Assembly (NCBI GenBank): GCA_947283485.1
Contig: CAMYOU010000016.1
Span: 1 to 26,158 of the forward strand
From: an uncultured Peptostreptococcaceae bacterium
GTDB taxonomy: Bacteria > Bacillota > Clostridia > Tissierellales > Peptoniphilaceae
Reading direction: 5' to 3'
DNA length: 26,158 nt
The notes below the pieces were generated by a model. The model saw only the letters and a list, made by a program, of their open reading frames with translations, did no database searches and had not been told where the DNA came from. Each line of letters starts with the position of its first letter. The stretch's first letter is position 1. The position numbers were made by a program, and so were the translations under genes. This document shows, in pieces, positions 7,071 to 14,321 of this stretch.

Positions 7071-8276
7071 ATGAACACCGAATTTTTACAAGCCTTGGAT
7101 GATATCCAAAGAGAGAAGGGGATCAGCAAGGAAGCTATTTTCGATGCGATTGAGCGTGCATTGCAAAAATCGTACGAAAAAAACTATGACGACAATCAAA
7201 ACGTTTCGGTCAATATCGATCATGAAACGGGAGCGATTGATGTATTCTCTGAGAAGGTTGTCGTCGAAAACGTCGAAAACCCAATCACTGAAATCAGTCT
7301 CGAAAAAGCACGGGCAATTAAATCCGGCTACGAACCCGGAGATATCGTATTGGAAAAAGTAACACCCCTAGATTTTGGGCGCATTGCCGCACAAACCGCC
7401 AGAAACATTGTGCTTCAAAAAATCAGAGATGCCGAACGTTCCATTATCTATGATGAGTTTGAACAGCGCGAGCACGAAATTATCACAGGGATCATTCAAC
7501 GCATCGACAGAGGATATCTATATATAGAGCTGGGTAAGACTGAAGGCATGGTGCCGCCGTCGGAGCAAGTCCGTACGGAACACTACAGGCAGGGAGATCG
7601 GATCAAACTCTATATTTCCGAGGTGCGCAATACGGCAAAAGGTCCGCAGGTGATTTTGTCCCGCGCAAATGCGGGACTTGTGGTCAGACTTTTTGAACTG
7701 GAGATACCTGAAATAACGGATGGTGTCATAGAGGTTTATTCCGTGGCTCGTGAGGCCGGATCTCGAACAAAAATTGCCGTATTCTCGAGAGAGGAAAATG
7801 TAGATCCGGTGGGAGCGTGTGTCGGTTTCAAAGGAAGTCGCGTACGCACAATTGTGACAGAACTCGGCGGAGAAAAAATCGACATCATTGTGTGGGATAA
7901 AGATATCAAGACATTCATTAAGAATAGTTTGAGTCCCGCTCAGATTCTCGATGTCGTAATCGATGAAACAACGAAATCTGCCGTCGTCATTGCACCGGAA
8001 GATCAATTGTCCTTGGCGATCGGCAAGGAAGGGCAGAATGCACGCTTGGCTGCAAAACTTACAGGGTGGAAAATTGACATCAAGTCAGAATCCGATGCCG
8101 CAAAATTAAATCTTCATGATATCTATCTAAAGAATCTTGAAGAGGGTAAGGAAGAAAAATCGGACGATTTTTTGACGCATGTTTCAGAATCGGATGATGA
8201 ATCTACACCGGCAGACGAAATGACAGAAGAAAATCTCACTACGACGAAGGTAGATGAAGATGGCGAAAGAGCGTAG
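7071..8276 (+). CDS. nusA: Transcription termination/antitermination factor NusA
   Basis: NusA binds RNA polymerase and nascent RNA and modulates pausing, termination and antitermination. Domains in order are the N-terminal RNAP-binding domain (about 1-130), the S1 domain (about 135-200, ending in GPQVILSRAN), KH1 (around GACVGFKGSRVRTIVTELGGE) and KH2 (LAIGKEGQNARLAAKLTG). A 45-residue acidic, Ser/Thr-rich tail follows from about 360. The longer C-terminal acidic repeats of enterobacterial NusA are absent, as usual in Firmicutes. The start has AGGAGG at proper distance. The 3' end overlaps rnpM. In many bacteria NusA autoregulates this operon; the leader before rimP is the place where that would act. 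Confidence 0.97.
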   Translation: MNTEFLQALDDIQREKGISKEAIFDAIERALQKSYEKNYDDNQNVSVNIDHETGAIDVFSEKVVVENVENPITEISLEKARAIKSGYEPGDIVLEKVTPLDFGRIAAQTARNIVLQKIRDAERSIIYDEFEQREHEIITGIIQRIDRGYLYIELGKTEGMVPPSEQVRTEHYRQGDRIKLYISEVRNTAKGPQVILSRANAGLVVRLFELEIPEITDGVIEVYSVAREAGSRTKIAVFSREENVDPVGACVGFKGSRVRTIVTELGGEKIDIIVWDKDIKTFIKNSLSPAQILDVVIDETTKSAVVIAPEDQLSLAIGKEGQNARLAAKLTGWKIDIKSESDAAKLNLHDIYLKNLEEGKEEKSDDFLTHVSESDDESTPADEMTEENLTTTKVDEDGERA

Positions 8277-8529
8277 AGCGCCCATTCGCAAATGCATTGT
8301 TTGCGGAGCGCAAAAAGACAAAAAAGATTTGATCCGGATTGTCAAAAGTAAAGATGAGGGCGTCTTTGTTGATCAAAGCTATAAACGAAACGGACGCGGA
8401 GCCTATGTCTGCAATAATCAAGCATGCTTCGAAACTTTGGTTAAGACAGGAAAGCTCAAACATGCGTTTAAGACAATGATAGATGACAGTATTTACGACG
8501 AAATTAAGGAGATCATCGAGATGGAATAG
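8260..8529 (+). CDS. rnpM: YlxR/RnpM family RNA-binding protein
   Basis: A small nucleic-acid-binding protein of the YlxR family (DUF448), named RnpM in Bacillus for its effect on RNase P. It shows RKCIVCG (C12, C15), then RIVKSKDEGVFVD, the family signature GRGAYVC (about 45-51) and C56. The residual cysteine pairs may bind metal. I place the start at the second in-frame ATG (8260), 9 bases after GAAGG; the ATG at 8254 would lie only 3 bases from it. The gene overlaps the end of nusA by 17 bp and precedes infB, its usual place. The L7Ae-like YlxQ gene that often follows is absent here. Confidence 0.92.
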   Translation: MAKERRAPIRKCIVCGAQKDKKDLIRIVKSKDEGVFVDQSYKRNGRGAYVCNNQACFETLVKTGKLKHAFKTMIDDSIYDEIKEIIEME

Positions 8530-8541
8530 TGCAGGAGGTGC

Positions 8542-10764
8542 ATGATGAAGAAAATGAGAATTTATGAACTTGCAAAAAGTGTGAATAAAGAGACAAAAGA
8601 AGTTTTGAAAGATCTTTCGGACATGGGCATTGAAGTGAAGAGCCATATGTCGAGCTTAGAAGGAGCGGAACTCGAAAAAGCGTTGACATTTTATCAAGAC
8701 GGGAATGTAAAAGAAGCTCCGAAAGCTCAGAATGAAAAAAAGCATGAAAAGATTGAGGAATTAAAAAAGAAAGATACGGAGCAAGCCGAGCAGCCGAAAC
8801 ACCCGCAAACGAAAAAGAAGACGGAAGATAAATCGAACTCTGACTTGGGAGCTCGAAAAGCTCCGGAGAAGAAGTCAATTGATCGCGAAGAGTCTGAGGG
8901 GAAAAAGGAATCAAACGTCCACTCGGGTAGATCGAACAAGTCAAAAAAAGCAAAACCCCAAGGTAAAAAAGGGACAACGAAGAAACAAGATCGTTCTCCG
9001 AAATCTTCAACCGAAATCAAAGATGTTGAAATTGAAGACGAAATTACGGTATTGGATTTTGCAAAGCTTATCGGTAAGAGCGTTGCCGAGGTCATTTCCA
9101 AATTGATCACACTGGGCGTGATGGCAAATCAAAATCAAAAGATCAATTATGACTATGCAAGTTTGATTGGGGAAGAGTTCGGTGTGACGGTACATCTCAA
9201 AGAAGCCGAAACGGATTCGGACGATCCCTACGGTTTGGACTATGAGGATCGCGAAGAGGATCTTGTGCTTCGCTCGCCTGTCGTAACAGTCATGGGACAC
9301 GTTGACCACGGCAAGACCTCACTGTTGGATGCGATTCGTAATACATCCGTAACCAAACGTGAGGCCGGCGGCATCACACAACATATCGGTGCATCCACTG
9401 TCAATGTGAATGGGAAGCGCATTGTATTCTTGGATACTCCGGGACACGAGGCTTTTACTGCCATGCGTTCCCGCGGTGCCATGGTTACCGACATTGCTGT
9501 ACTCGTAGTTGCTGCAGACGACGGCGTTATGCCGCAGACGATTGAGGCGATTAACCACGCAAAAGCAGCCCATGTTCCGATCATCGTCGCTGTCAACAAG
9601 ATGGATAAGCCGGAGGCAAATATCGACCGCATTCGCCAAGAACTGACGGAACAGGATATTGTAGTAGAAGCCTGGGGCGGCGATGTGATCGATGTACCTG
9701 TCAGTGCTCGTAATGGAGATGGTATTGACGATCTTCTGGAAATGATCCTTATGGTCGCGGAGATGGAGGAATTGAAGGCCAATCCGAATCGAAAGGCAGT
9801 CGGTACGATCATCGAAGCACAGTTGGATAAGGGCAGAGGTCCTGTCGCGACCGTATTGGTACAAAAAGGCACGCTAAAGTCCGGCGACATGGTGGTTACA
9901 GGCAAAGCAAGCGGTCGCATTCGAGCAATGTTTGACGATAAAGGCAAGAAAATCAATAAAGCGAAACCCTCCACGCCGGTTATCATCTTGGGGCTTTCCG
10001 ATGTGCCGGAAGCGGGAGATATGATTTATGCCGTGAAAGATGAGAAAACGGCACGTGCCATCGCTCAAGCTCAAAAAGAACACGAACGCGAAGAGAAGAT
10101 GAATGTAACACGTAGAGTTTCTCTGGATGATATCTTCTCCAAGATTAAAGAGGGAGATCTCAAAGAACTCAACATCGTTGTGAAAACCGACGTTCGAGGA
10201 ACGATTGACGCCGTAAAACAGTCACTTGAGAAACTTTCCAATGACGAAGTGCGCGTCAACATCATCCATGGAGCAGTAGGCGGCGTAACGGAGTCCGACG
10301 TCATGCTTGCAAGTGCATCGAATGCCGTTATTATCGGCTTTAACGTACGTCCGACTCAAGTCGCTATCGATATGGCGAAACAGGAAAATATTGATATCCG
10401 CACCTATCGAGTCATCTATGATGCTATCAACGACATCGAAGCCGCAATCGAGGGCATGCTCGAGCCGAAATTCAAAGAGGTCGTTTTGGGTAGAGCCGAA
10501 GTCAGGCAAGTCTTCAAAATTCCGGGTGCCGGAAATGTGGCGGGCATCTATGTCAAGAGCGGCGTGATTCGTCGTAGTGCGTCTGTGCGCTTGATGAGAG
10601 ACAATGTCGTCCTCTATGAAGGTGAAATCAATTCTCTCAAGCGTTTCAAAGATGATGCAAGAGAACTTGCTACCAATTATGAAGGCGGACTCGGTCTCGA
10701 AAATTACAATGACATTAAGGCAGGCGACGAAATTGAAGCCTATGTCATGGAAGAAGTAAAGTAG
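8542..10764 (+). CDS. infB: Translation initiation factor IF-2
   Basis: A GTPase that brings initiator fMet-tRNA to the 30S subunit and promotes subunit joining. An IF2N module comes first (MRIYELAKSVNKETKEVLK), then a Lys/Glu-rich disordered linker of about 100 residues, then a second IF2N module (ITVLDFAKLIGKSVAEVI). The G domain has G1 at about 252-259 (GHVDHGKT), DTPGH and NKMDK. Domains II, III and IV follow, ending EIEAYVMEEVK. The 740-residue length is within the Firmicute range. AGGAGG at 8533-8538 lies 3 bases before ATG 8542 and 6 before ATG 8545; the latter has the better spacing, so the first Met may be extra. It is followed 7 bases later by rbfA. Confidence 0.97.
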   Translation: MMKKMRIYELAKSVNKETKEVLKDLSDMGIEVKSHMSSLEGAELEKALTFYQDGNVKEAPKAQNEKKHEKIEELKKKDTEQAEQPKHPQTKKKTEDKSNSDLGARKAPEKKSIDREESEGKKESNVHSGRSNKSKKAKPQGKKGTTKKQDRSPKSSTEIKDVEIEDEITVLDFAKLIGKSVAEVISKLITLGVMANQNQKINYDYASLIGEEFGVTVHLKEAETDSDDPYGLDYEDREEDLVLRSPVVTVMGHVDHGKTSLLDAIRNTSVTKREAGGITQHIGASTVNVNGKRIVFLDTPGHEAFTAMRSRGAMVTDIAVLVVAADDGVMPQTIEAINHAKAAHVPIIVAVNKMDKPEANIDRIRQELTEQDIVVEAWGGDVIDVPVSARNGDGIDDLLEMILMVAEMEELKANPNRKAVGTIIEAQLDKGRGPVATVLVQKGTLKSGDMVVTGKASGRIRAMFDDKGKKINKAKPSTPVIILGLSDVPEAGDMIYAVKDEKTARAIAQAQKEHEREEKMNVTRRVSLDDIFSKIKEGDLKELNIVVKTDVRGTIDAVKQSLEKLSNDEVRVNIIHGAVGGVTESDVMLASASNAVIIGFNVRPTQVAIDMAKQENIDIRTYRVIYDAINDIEAAIEGMLEPKFKEVVLGRAEVRQVFKIPGAGNVAGIYVKSGVIRRSASVRLMRDNVVLYEGEINSLKRFKDDARELATNYEGGLGLENYNDIKAGDEIEAYVMEEVK

Positions 10765-10771
10765 GGGTTTC

Positions 10772-11161
10772 ATGAGAGAAACGAGAGTAGCACGTATTGA
10801 AAGTGAAATCTTAAAAGTTGTTTCTTATGTGATCACACACGAATTAAAGGATCCCGGCATCGCGCCGATGACGAGCGTGACCGAAGTCAGAGTGTCGAGG
10901 GATGTTTCGTATGCAGATATTTATGTGAGTGCGTACGGAAACGATACGGATGTCAAAAACACGATGGATGCGTTGGAGAGATCCAAAGGGTATATTCGTT
11001 CAGCCATCGGCCGTGAAGTTAAGCTTCGTCTGACACCCGAGGTTCGAATCCATCTTGATGAATCCATTGCAAACGGTGTTCGAATGAATAAAGTTATTAT
11101 GGATACGATTCGTGCCGATGAGGAGAGAAAACATGCAGATGGAAATGAATCGAGCGATTGA
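10772..11161 (+). CDS. rbfA: 30S ribosome-binding factor RbfA
   Basis: A KH-like cold-shock protein that binds immature 30S subunits near the 5' end of 16S rRNA. Family features are RVARIESEILKVVSYVI, HELKDPGIAPMTSVTEVRVSRD, ADIYVSAYG, and RSAIGREVKLRLTPEVRIHLDES. The 129-residue length is typical. It lies 7 bases after infB, with GTAGGGG near the start, and its end overlaps the beginning of nrnA by 29 bp, so the two are likely coupled. Confidence 0.95.
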   Translation: MRETRVARIESEILKVVSYVITHELKDPGIAPMTSVTEVRVSRDVSYADIYVSAYGNDTDVKNTMDALERSKGYIRSAIGREVKLRLTPEVRIHLDESIANGVRMNKVIMDTIRADEERKHADGNESSD

Positions 11162-12095
11162 CATCATCAAGAATAGCAGCCGTATTGCCATCGCATCACA
11201 CATTGCTCCGGATGGAGACAATGTGGGTGCGGTTTTGGCGTGCGCAGCTTTCCTGGAATCCCTAGGCAAAACGGTTACCGTGATAAAAACGGACGATATC
11301 CCGGAGTATTTGCAATTTTTACCGGGATTGAGCCGTTACGAGGATCCATGCGACAACGGTGCTTCCTATGATCTTTTCATTGCGCTTGACTGTGCAGATC
11401 GTGTACGACTCGGTGTGGCGGAAGAAATTTTTCTCAATTCCTGTAGTACTTTACAACTCGATCACCATAAGACGAATCCGGGCTATGCCATGATCAATCT
11501 GATTGAACCGGAAGCCTCGTCCACCTGCGAAGTCCTCTATGAACTGATTACGGAGATGAACTGTCCGATCACATCAGAAATGGCAACTTATCTATATGTC
11601 GGTATCGGCATGGACACAGGGCGGTTTCTCTATTCCAATACTTCCAAAAGAACGTTGGAAATCGTAGAAAATCTGATAGAGACGGACTTCGACCGAAATT
11701 TTGTAAATCAAAAACTCTGGCAGTCCAAAACGTTATCGGCCGCCAAGCTCTACATGATGGCTCTGGCAGATGTGAAGTTTTTCAAAAATAATACCGTTGC
11801 AGGAGCATGCGTTACACTGCATATGGCAAAAGAATGTGGGACGGGTGTAGAGGATACGGAAGATATTGTGCATTTTATCCGCGATATTGATGGCGTGCGA
11901 GTCGCTTACCTTATGAAAGAAAAGAAAAACCGTGTCTTCAAGGTCAGTCTTCGAAGTAAAAACGATGTCGATGTTTCGAAAATCGCTCAATACTTCGGAG
12001 GGGGAGGACATGCACGCGCTTCAGGACTCACATTTCACGGGGAAAGAGACGAACTGGAAAAACTTTTGCTCGAGAAAATTGAAAAAGCGCTATGA
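11133..12095 (+). CDS. nrnA: DHH/DHHA1 phosphoesterase, NrnA-type oligoribonuclease/pAp phosphatase
   Basis: NrnA degrades short RNA oligonucleotides to mononucleotides and dephosphorylates 3',5'-pAp. Motifs are HIAPDGD (metal ligands), ALDCAD, the DHH triad in LDHHKTN, IGMDTGRF, and the C-terminal DHHA1 glycine motif GGGGHARASG. From the chosen ATG the protein has 320 residues, the usual size. I chose 11133 because AGGAGAG lies 5 bases upstream; a longer frame from a GTG at 11112 has no comparable site. Position between rbfA and truB is the common Firmicute order. The stop overlaps the truB start by 4 bases. Confidence 0.93.
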   Translation: MQMEMNRAIDIIKNSSRIAIASHIAPDGDNVGAVLACAAFLESLGKTVTVIKTDDIPEYLQFLPGLSRYEDPCDNGASYDLFIALDCADRVRLGVAEEIFLNSCSTLQLDHHKTNPGYAMINLIEPEASSTCEVLYELITEMNCPITSEMATYLYVGIGMDTGRFLYSNTSKRTLEIVENLIETDFDRNFVNQKLWQSKTLSAAKLYMMALADVKFFKNNTVAGACVTLHMAKECGTGVEDTEDIVHFIRDIDGVRVAYLMKEKKNRVFKVSLRSKNDVDVSKIAQYFGGGGHARASGLTFHGERDELEKLLLEKIEKAL

Positions 12096-12952
12096 ATGGA
12101 ATTCTAATCATTGATAAAGAGCCGGATTGGACTGCACAAGATGTCGTTTCGAAACTTCGTGGCATCACGGGTGAGCGCCGAATCGGACACACAGGAACTT
12201 TGGATCCGATGGCAACGGGTGTTTTGCCAATTGTAATCGGCAAGGCAACGAGAATCTCCGATTTCCTAATGGCGGATGATAAGGAATATCTCTGCGAAAT
12301 TGCCTTCGGGCAATCGACGAACACGGAAGATATTTGGGGCGATGTCATTGCGACCACGGATCAACTTCCAACTGAGGAATCATTCCTTGAAGCTTTGTCA
12401 TCTTTTGAAGGACCGGCGCTACAGATCCCTCCTATGTATAGCGCGATTAAGATTGGCGGGAAAAAACTATATGAATTGGCGCGTGCCGGAAAAACCGTGG
12501 AACGCGCACCGCGAAAAGTTGTTTTCCATGAATTGGAGCTCATCGATTTTTCCCGTGAGCATGCAACCTTTCGTGCCAAAGTCTCGAAAGGGACCTATAT
12601 TCGCACCCTGTGTAAGGATTTGGGAGAAGCGGCACATTCGATGGCAGTAATGAGCGCGCTTAGGCGGATACGTAGCGGATCTTTCTCGATTGAAGAGGCG
12701 ATGACTATCGGAGAGTTCGCCGATCTTACAAAAGAAGAACAATCGAGGCGACTGATACCCATGGAACAAGCTCTTGATTTGCCATCCATCCAACTGGATT
12801 CGACGGAAGCTTCCAGGGCTCTTCAGGGGCAGCGTATTCCGACAGATGTTCAATTCGAAGATTGGGTGAAAGTATATAGTGAAGATTGCTTCATCGGTCT
12901 GGGAAAAATTACTGATAGCGTTCTGCATGTTAAAAAAGTATTGGCGAGGTAA
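12092..12952 (+). CDS. truB: tRNA pseudouridine(55) synthase TruB
   Basis: TruB makes pseudouridine 55 in the T loop of nearly all tRNAs. The catalytic aspartate is D38 within GHTGTLDPMATGVLP. Also visible are NGILIIDKEPDWTAQDVV at the start, the KEYLCEIAFGQSTNTED segment, and VSKGTYIRTLCKDLGE. A C-terminal PUA-like domain occupies the last 60 or so residues. The 286-residue length is normal. The gene overlaps nrnA by ATGA and is followed 2 bases later by ribF. Confidence 0.97.
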   Translation: MNGILIIDKEPDWTAQDVVSKLRGITGERRIGHTGTLDPMATGVLPIVIGKATRISDFLMADDKEYLCEIAFGQSTNTEDIWGDVIATTDQLPTEESFLEALSSFEGPALQIPPMYSAIKIGGKKLYELARAGKTVERAPRKVVFHELELIDFSREHATFRAKVSKGTYIRTLCKDLGEAAHSMAVMSALRRIRSGSFSIEEAMTIGEFADLTKEEQSRRLIPMEQALDLPSIQLDSTEASRALQGQRIPTDVQFEDWVKVYSEDCFIGLGKITDSVLHVKKVLAR

Positions 12953-12954
12953 GA

Positions 12955-13872
12955 ATGAAAATCATTAATCTAAATGAAGAACAATTTGACGGCGCATGTG
13001 TTGTCGGACTCGGCAATTTCGACGGTTTTCACATGGGGCATCAATCTCTTTTCAGCAATGTGTGTATGTTGGCTCGCAAGCTTGATGTTGCACCCGCGAT
13101 TTTAATTTTTCGCACGCATACAAAGAGCATTGTGAAAGGGAAAGTGCCGCCCATTCTTACCACTTTTGACGATAAAATTGCGATTGCCGAAAAATTAGGC
13201 TTGGATCTTGCATTTATCATCGAATTTAACAAGGAATTTGCATCTAACACGCCGGAAGAATTCATTCAAAAAATTTTGTGTCAAAAACTCCATGCAAAAG
13301 GAGTGGTTGTCGGTCCTAATTTTCATTTCGGCAAAAATGCGAGTGGCAATACCGAGACACTCATTGAGTTTCAAGGGAAATATGGGTATGAGACGCTCGT
13401 AAATCCCCCTGTCTACTACGACGGAGATATGATCAGTTCTACGCGAATCCGAAAAGCCTTGGATTTAGGAGATCTCAAAACGGTCGAAGCATGTCTCGGA
13501 CGTCCCTATCGCGTTTACGGCAGAGTCATCCACGGCGCTATGAGGGGACGTGAACTTGGTTTCCCAACGGCAAACGTTGAATTGGATGCTCCTTACCACG
13601 TACCTCGCGAAGGGGTATATCACACCTACACGAGTCACAATGGTAAAAGGTATAATTCCATCACAAGTGTCGGGACGAATCCAACGTTTGAACAAGACGC
13701 ACATGATATCAAAATAGAGACCCATCTCATCGATTTCTCGGAAGGAATTTATGACGCGCGTGTGCGTGTAGAATTTATGGAGTATATCCGACCGAACTAC
13801 AAATTCGACGATGTCGGAATGTTGATCGAACAGATGAAAAAAGATAAAGAATTTGCCATCAATCACGCATAA
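12955..13872 (+). CDS. ribF: Bifunctional riboflavin kinase/FAD synthetase
   Basis: Converts riboflavin to FMN and then FAD. The N-terminal adenylyltransferase domain carries the nucleotidyltransferase motif GLGNFDGFHMGH (about 18-29), VVGPNFHFGKNASG and SSTRIRKAL. The C-terminal riboflavin kinase domain starts with RPYRVYGRVIHG and has RGRELGFPTANV and TSVGTNPTF. The 305-residue length is typical. It ends the rimP unit: a new promoter for rpsO begins 5 bases after the stop, with no clear terminator between them. Confidence 0.97.
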   Translation: MKIINLNEEQFDGACVVGLGNFDGFHMGHQSLFSNVCMLARKLDVAPAILIFRTHTKSIVKGKVPPILTTFDDKIAIAEKLGLDLAFIIEFNKEFASNTPEEFIQKILCQKLHAKGVVVGPNFHFGKNASGNTETLIEFQGKYGYETLVNPPVYYDGDMISSTRIRKALDLGDLKTVEACLGRPYRVYGRVIHGAMRGRELGFPTANVELDAPYHVPREGVYHTYTSHNGKRYNSITSVGTNPTFEQDAHDIKIETHLIDFSEGIYDARVRVEFMEYIRPNYKFDDVGMLIEQMKKDKEFAINHA

Positions 13873-13876
13873 TGAC

Positions 13877-13905
13877 TTGATTATCGCAAAGATTCCTGAT
13901 ATACT
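13877..13905 (+). promoter_or_regulatory. Sigma-A promoter of rpsO
   Basis: TTGATT (13877-13882) and TATACT (13900-13905) are separated by 17 bp, a near-consensus promoter placed just after ribF. The expected start is about 13912, giving a structured leader of roughly 75 bases before rpsO. Confidence 0.75.
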
Positions 13906-13911
13906 ATCCGT

Positions 13912-13975
13912 TGTTACCGAAGCGTTGGTATGCGTTTCTCCGACGGTGCCAATAGTTTTGGCGAATTTTAATTCA
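13912..13975 (+). promoter_or_regulatory. Structured rpsO leader, candidate S15 autoregulatory element
   Basis: The leader can form a hairpin of 13919-13924 with 13933-13938 (one G-U pair), loosely extended by 13916-13918 pairing 13945-13947. The loop segment TTGGTA (13925-13930) is complementary to TGCCAA (13947-13952), which would make a pseudoknot. GCCAA (13948-13952) can instead pair with TTGGC (13958-13962) as a perfect 5-bp hairpin. Mutually exclusive structures just before the ribosome-binding site match the theme of known S15-controlled rpsO leaders in other bacteria. I have not matched it to a specific published S15 leader class. Confidence 0.5.
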
Positions 13976-13986
13976 TGGAGGCTACT

Positions 13987-14253
13987 ATGATTACCAAAGA
14001 ACAAAAACAAGAGATCATTAAAGAGTATCAGTTGTTTGAGGGAGACACCGGATCTTCTGATGTCCAGATTGCGATTCTTACCTATCGCATCAACGATCTT
14101 ACCGAGCATTTGAAAGCAAACCCCAAAGATCACCACTCTCGTCGCGGTCTTTATAAGATGATCGGACAAAGACGCGGACTTTTAAACTATTTACAATCTA
14201 AGGATATTGAACGTTACCGCGAACTCATTAAAAAACTGAAAATTAGAAAGTAA
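13987..14253 (+). CDS. rpsO: 30S ribosomal protein S15
   Basis: A primary 16S rRNA-binding protein of the small-subunit platform. The 88-residue product has the S15 hallmarks: EGDTGSSDVQIAILTYRIN, the LTEHLKANPKDHHSRRGL segment that contacts rRNA, and MIGQRRGLLNYLQ. An upstream in-frame ATG at 13975 overlaps the ribosome-binding site GGAGG (13976-13980). The ATG at 13987, 6 bases after that site, is therefore the start and gives the normal S15 length. It has its own promoter and structured leader and is followed by a terminator before pnp. Confidence 0.98.
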   Translation: MITKEQKQEIIKEYQLFEGDTGSSDVQIAILTYRINDLTEHLKANPKDHHSRRGLYKMIGQRRGLLNYLQSKDIERYRELIKKLKIRK

Positions 14254-14283
14254 AAGGAGCGGACAAACCGCTCTTTTATTTTT
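14253..14283 (+). terminator. Intrinsic terminator between rpsO and pnp
   Basis: A 10-bp stem (14253-14262 with 14268-14277, loop ACAAA) begins on the last base of the rpsO stop and runs into TTTTATTTTT. I see no strong promoter between it and pnp, so pnp probably relies on read-through. The hairpin may be only partly effective or may serve as a processing site. Confidence 0.75.
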
Positions 14284-14321
14284 ATATCGAACAAGAATCA
14301 AAGAACGATGTAGGAGGGAAT

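Noticed and set aside
9240..9986. A 248-codon minus-strand open frame inside infB
   Set aside because: It lies opposite the conserved G domain of IF-2; the Ser/Thr/Ala-rich composition is what antisense of this region yields, and no start signal is seen.
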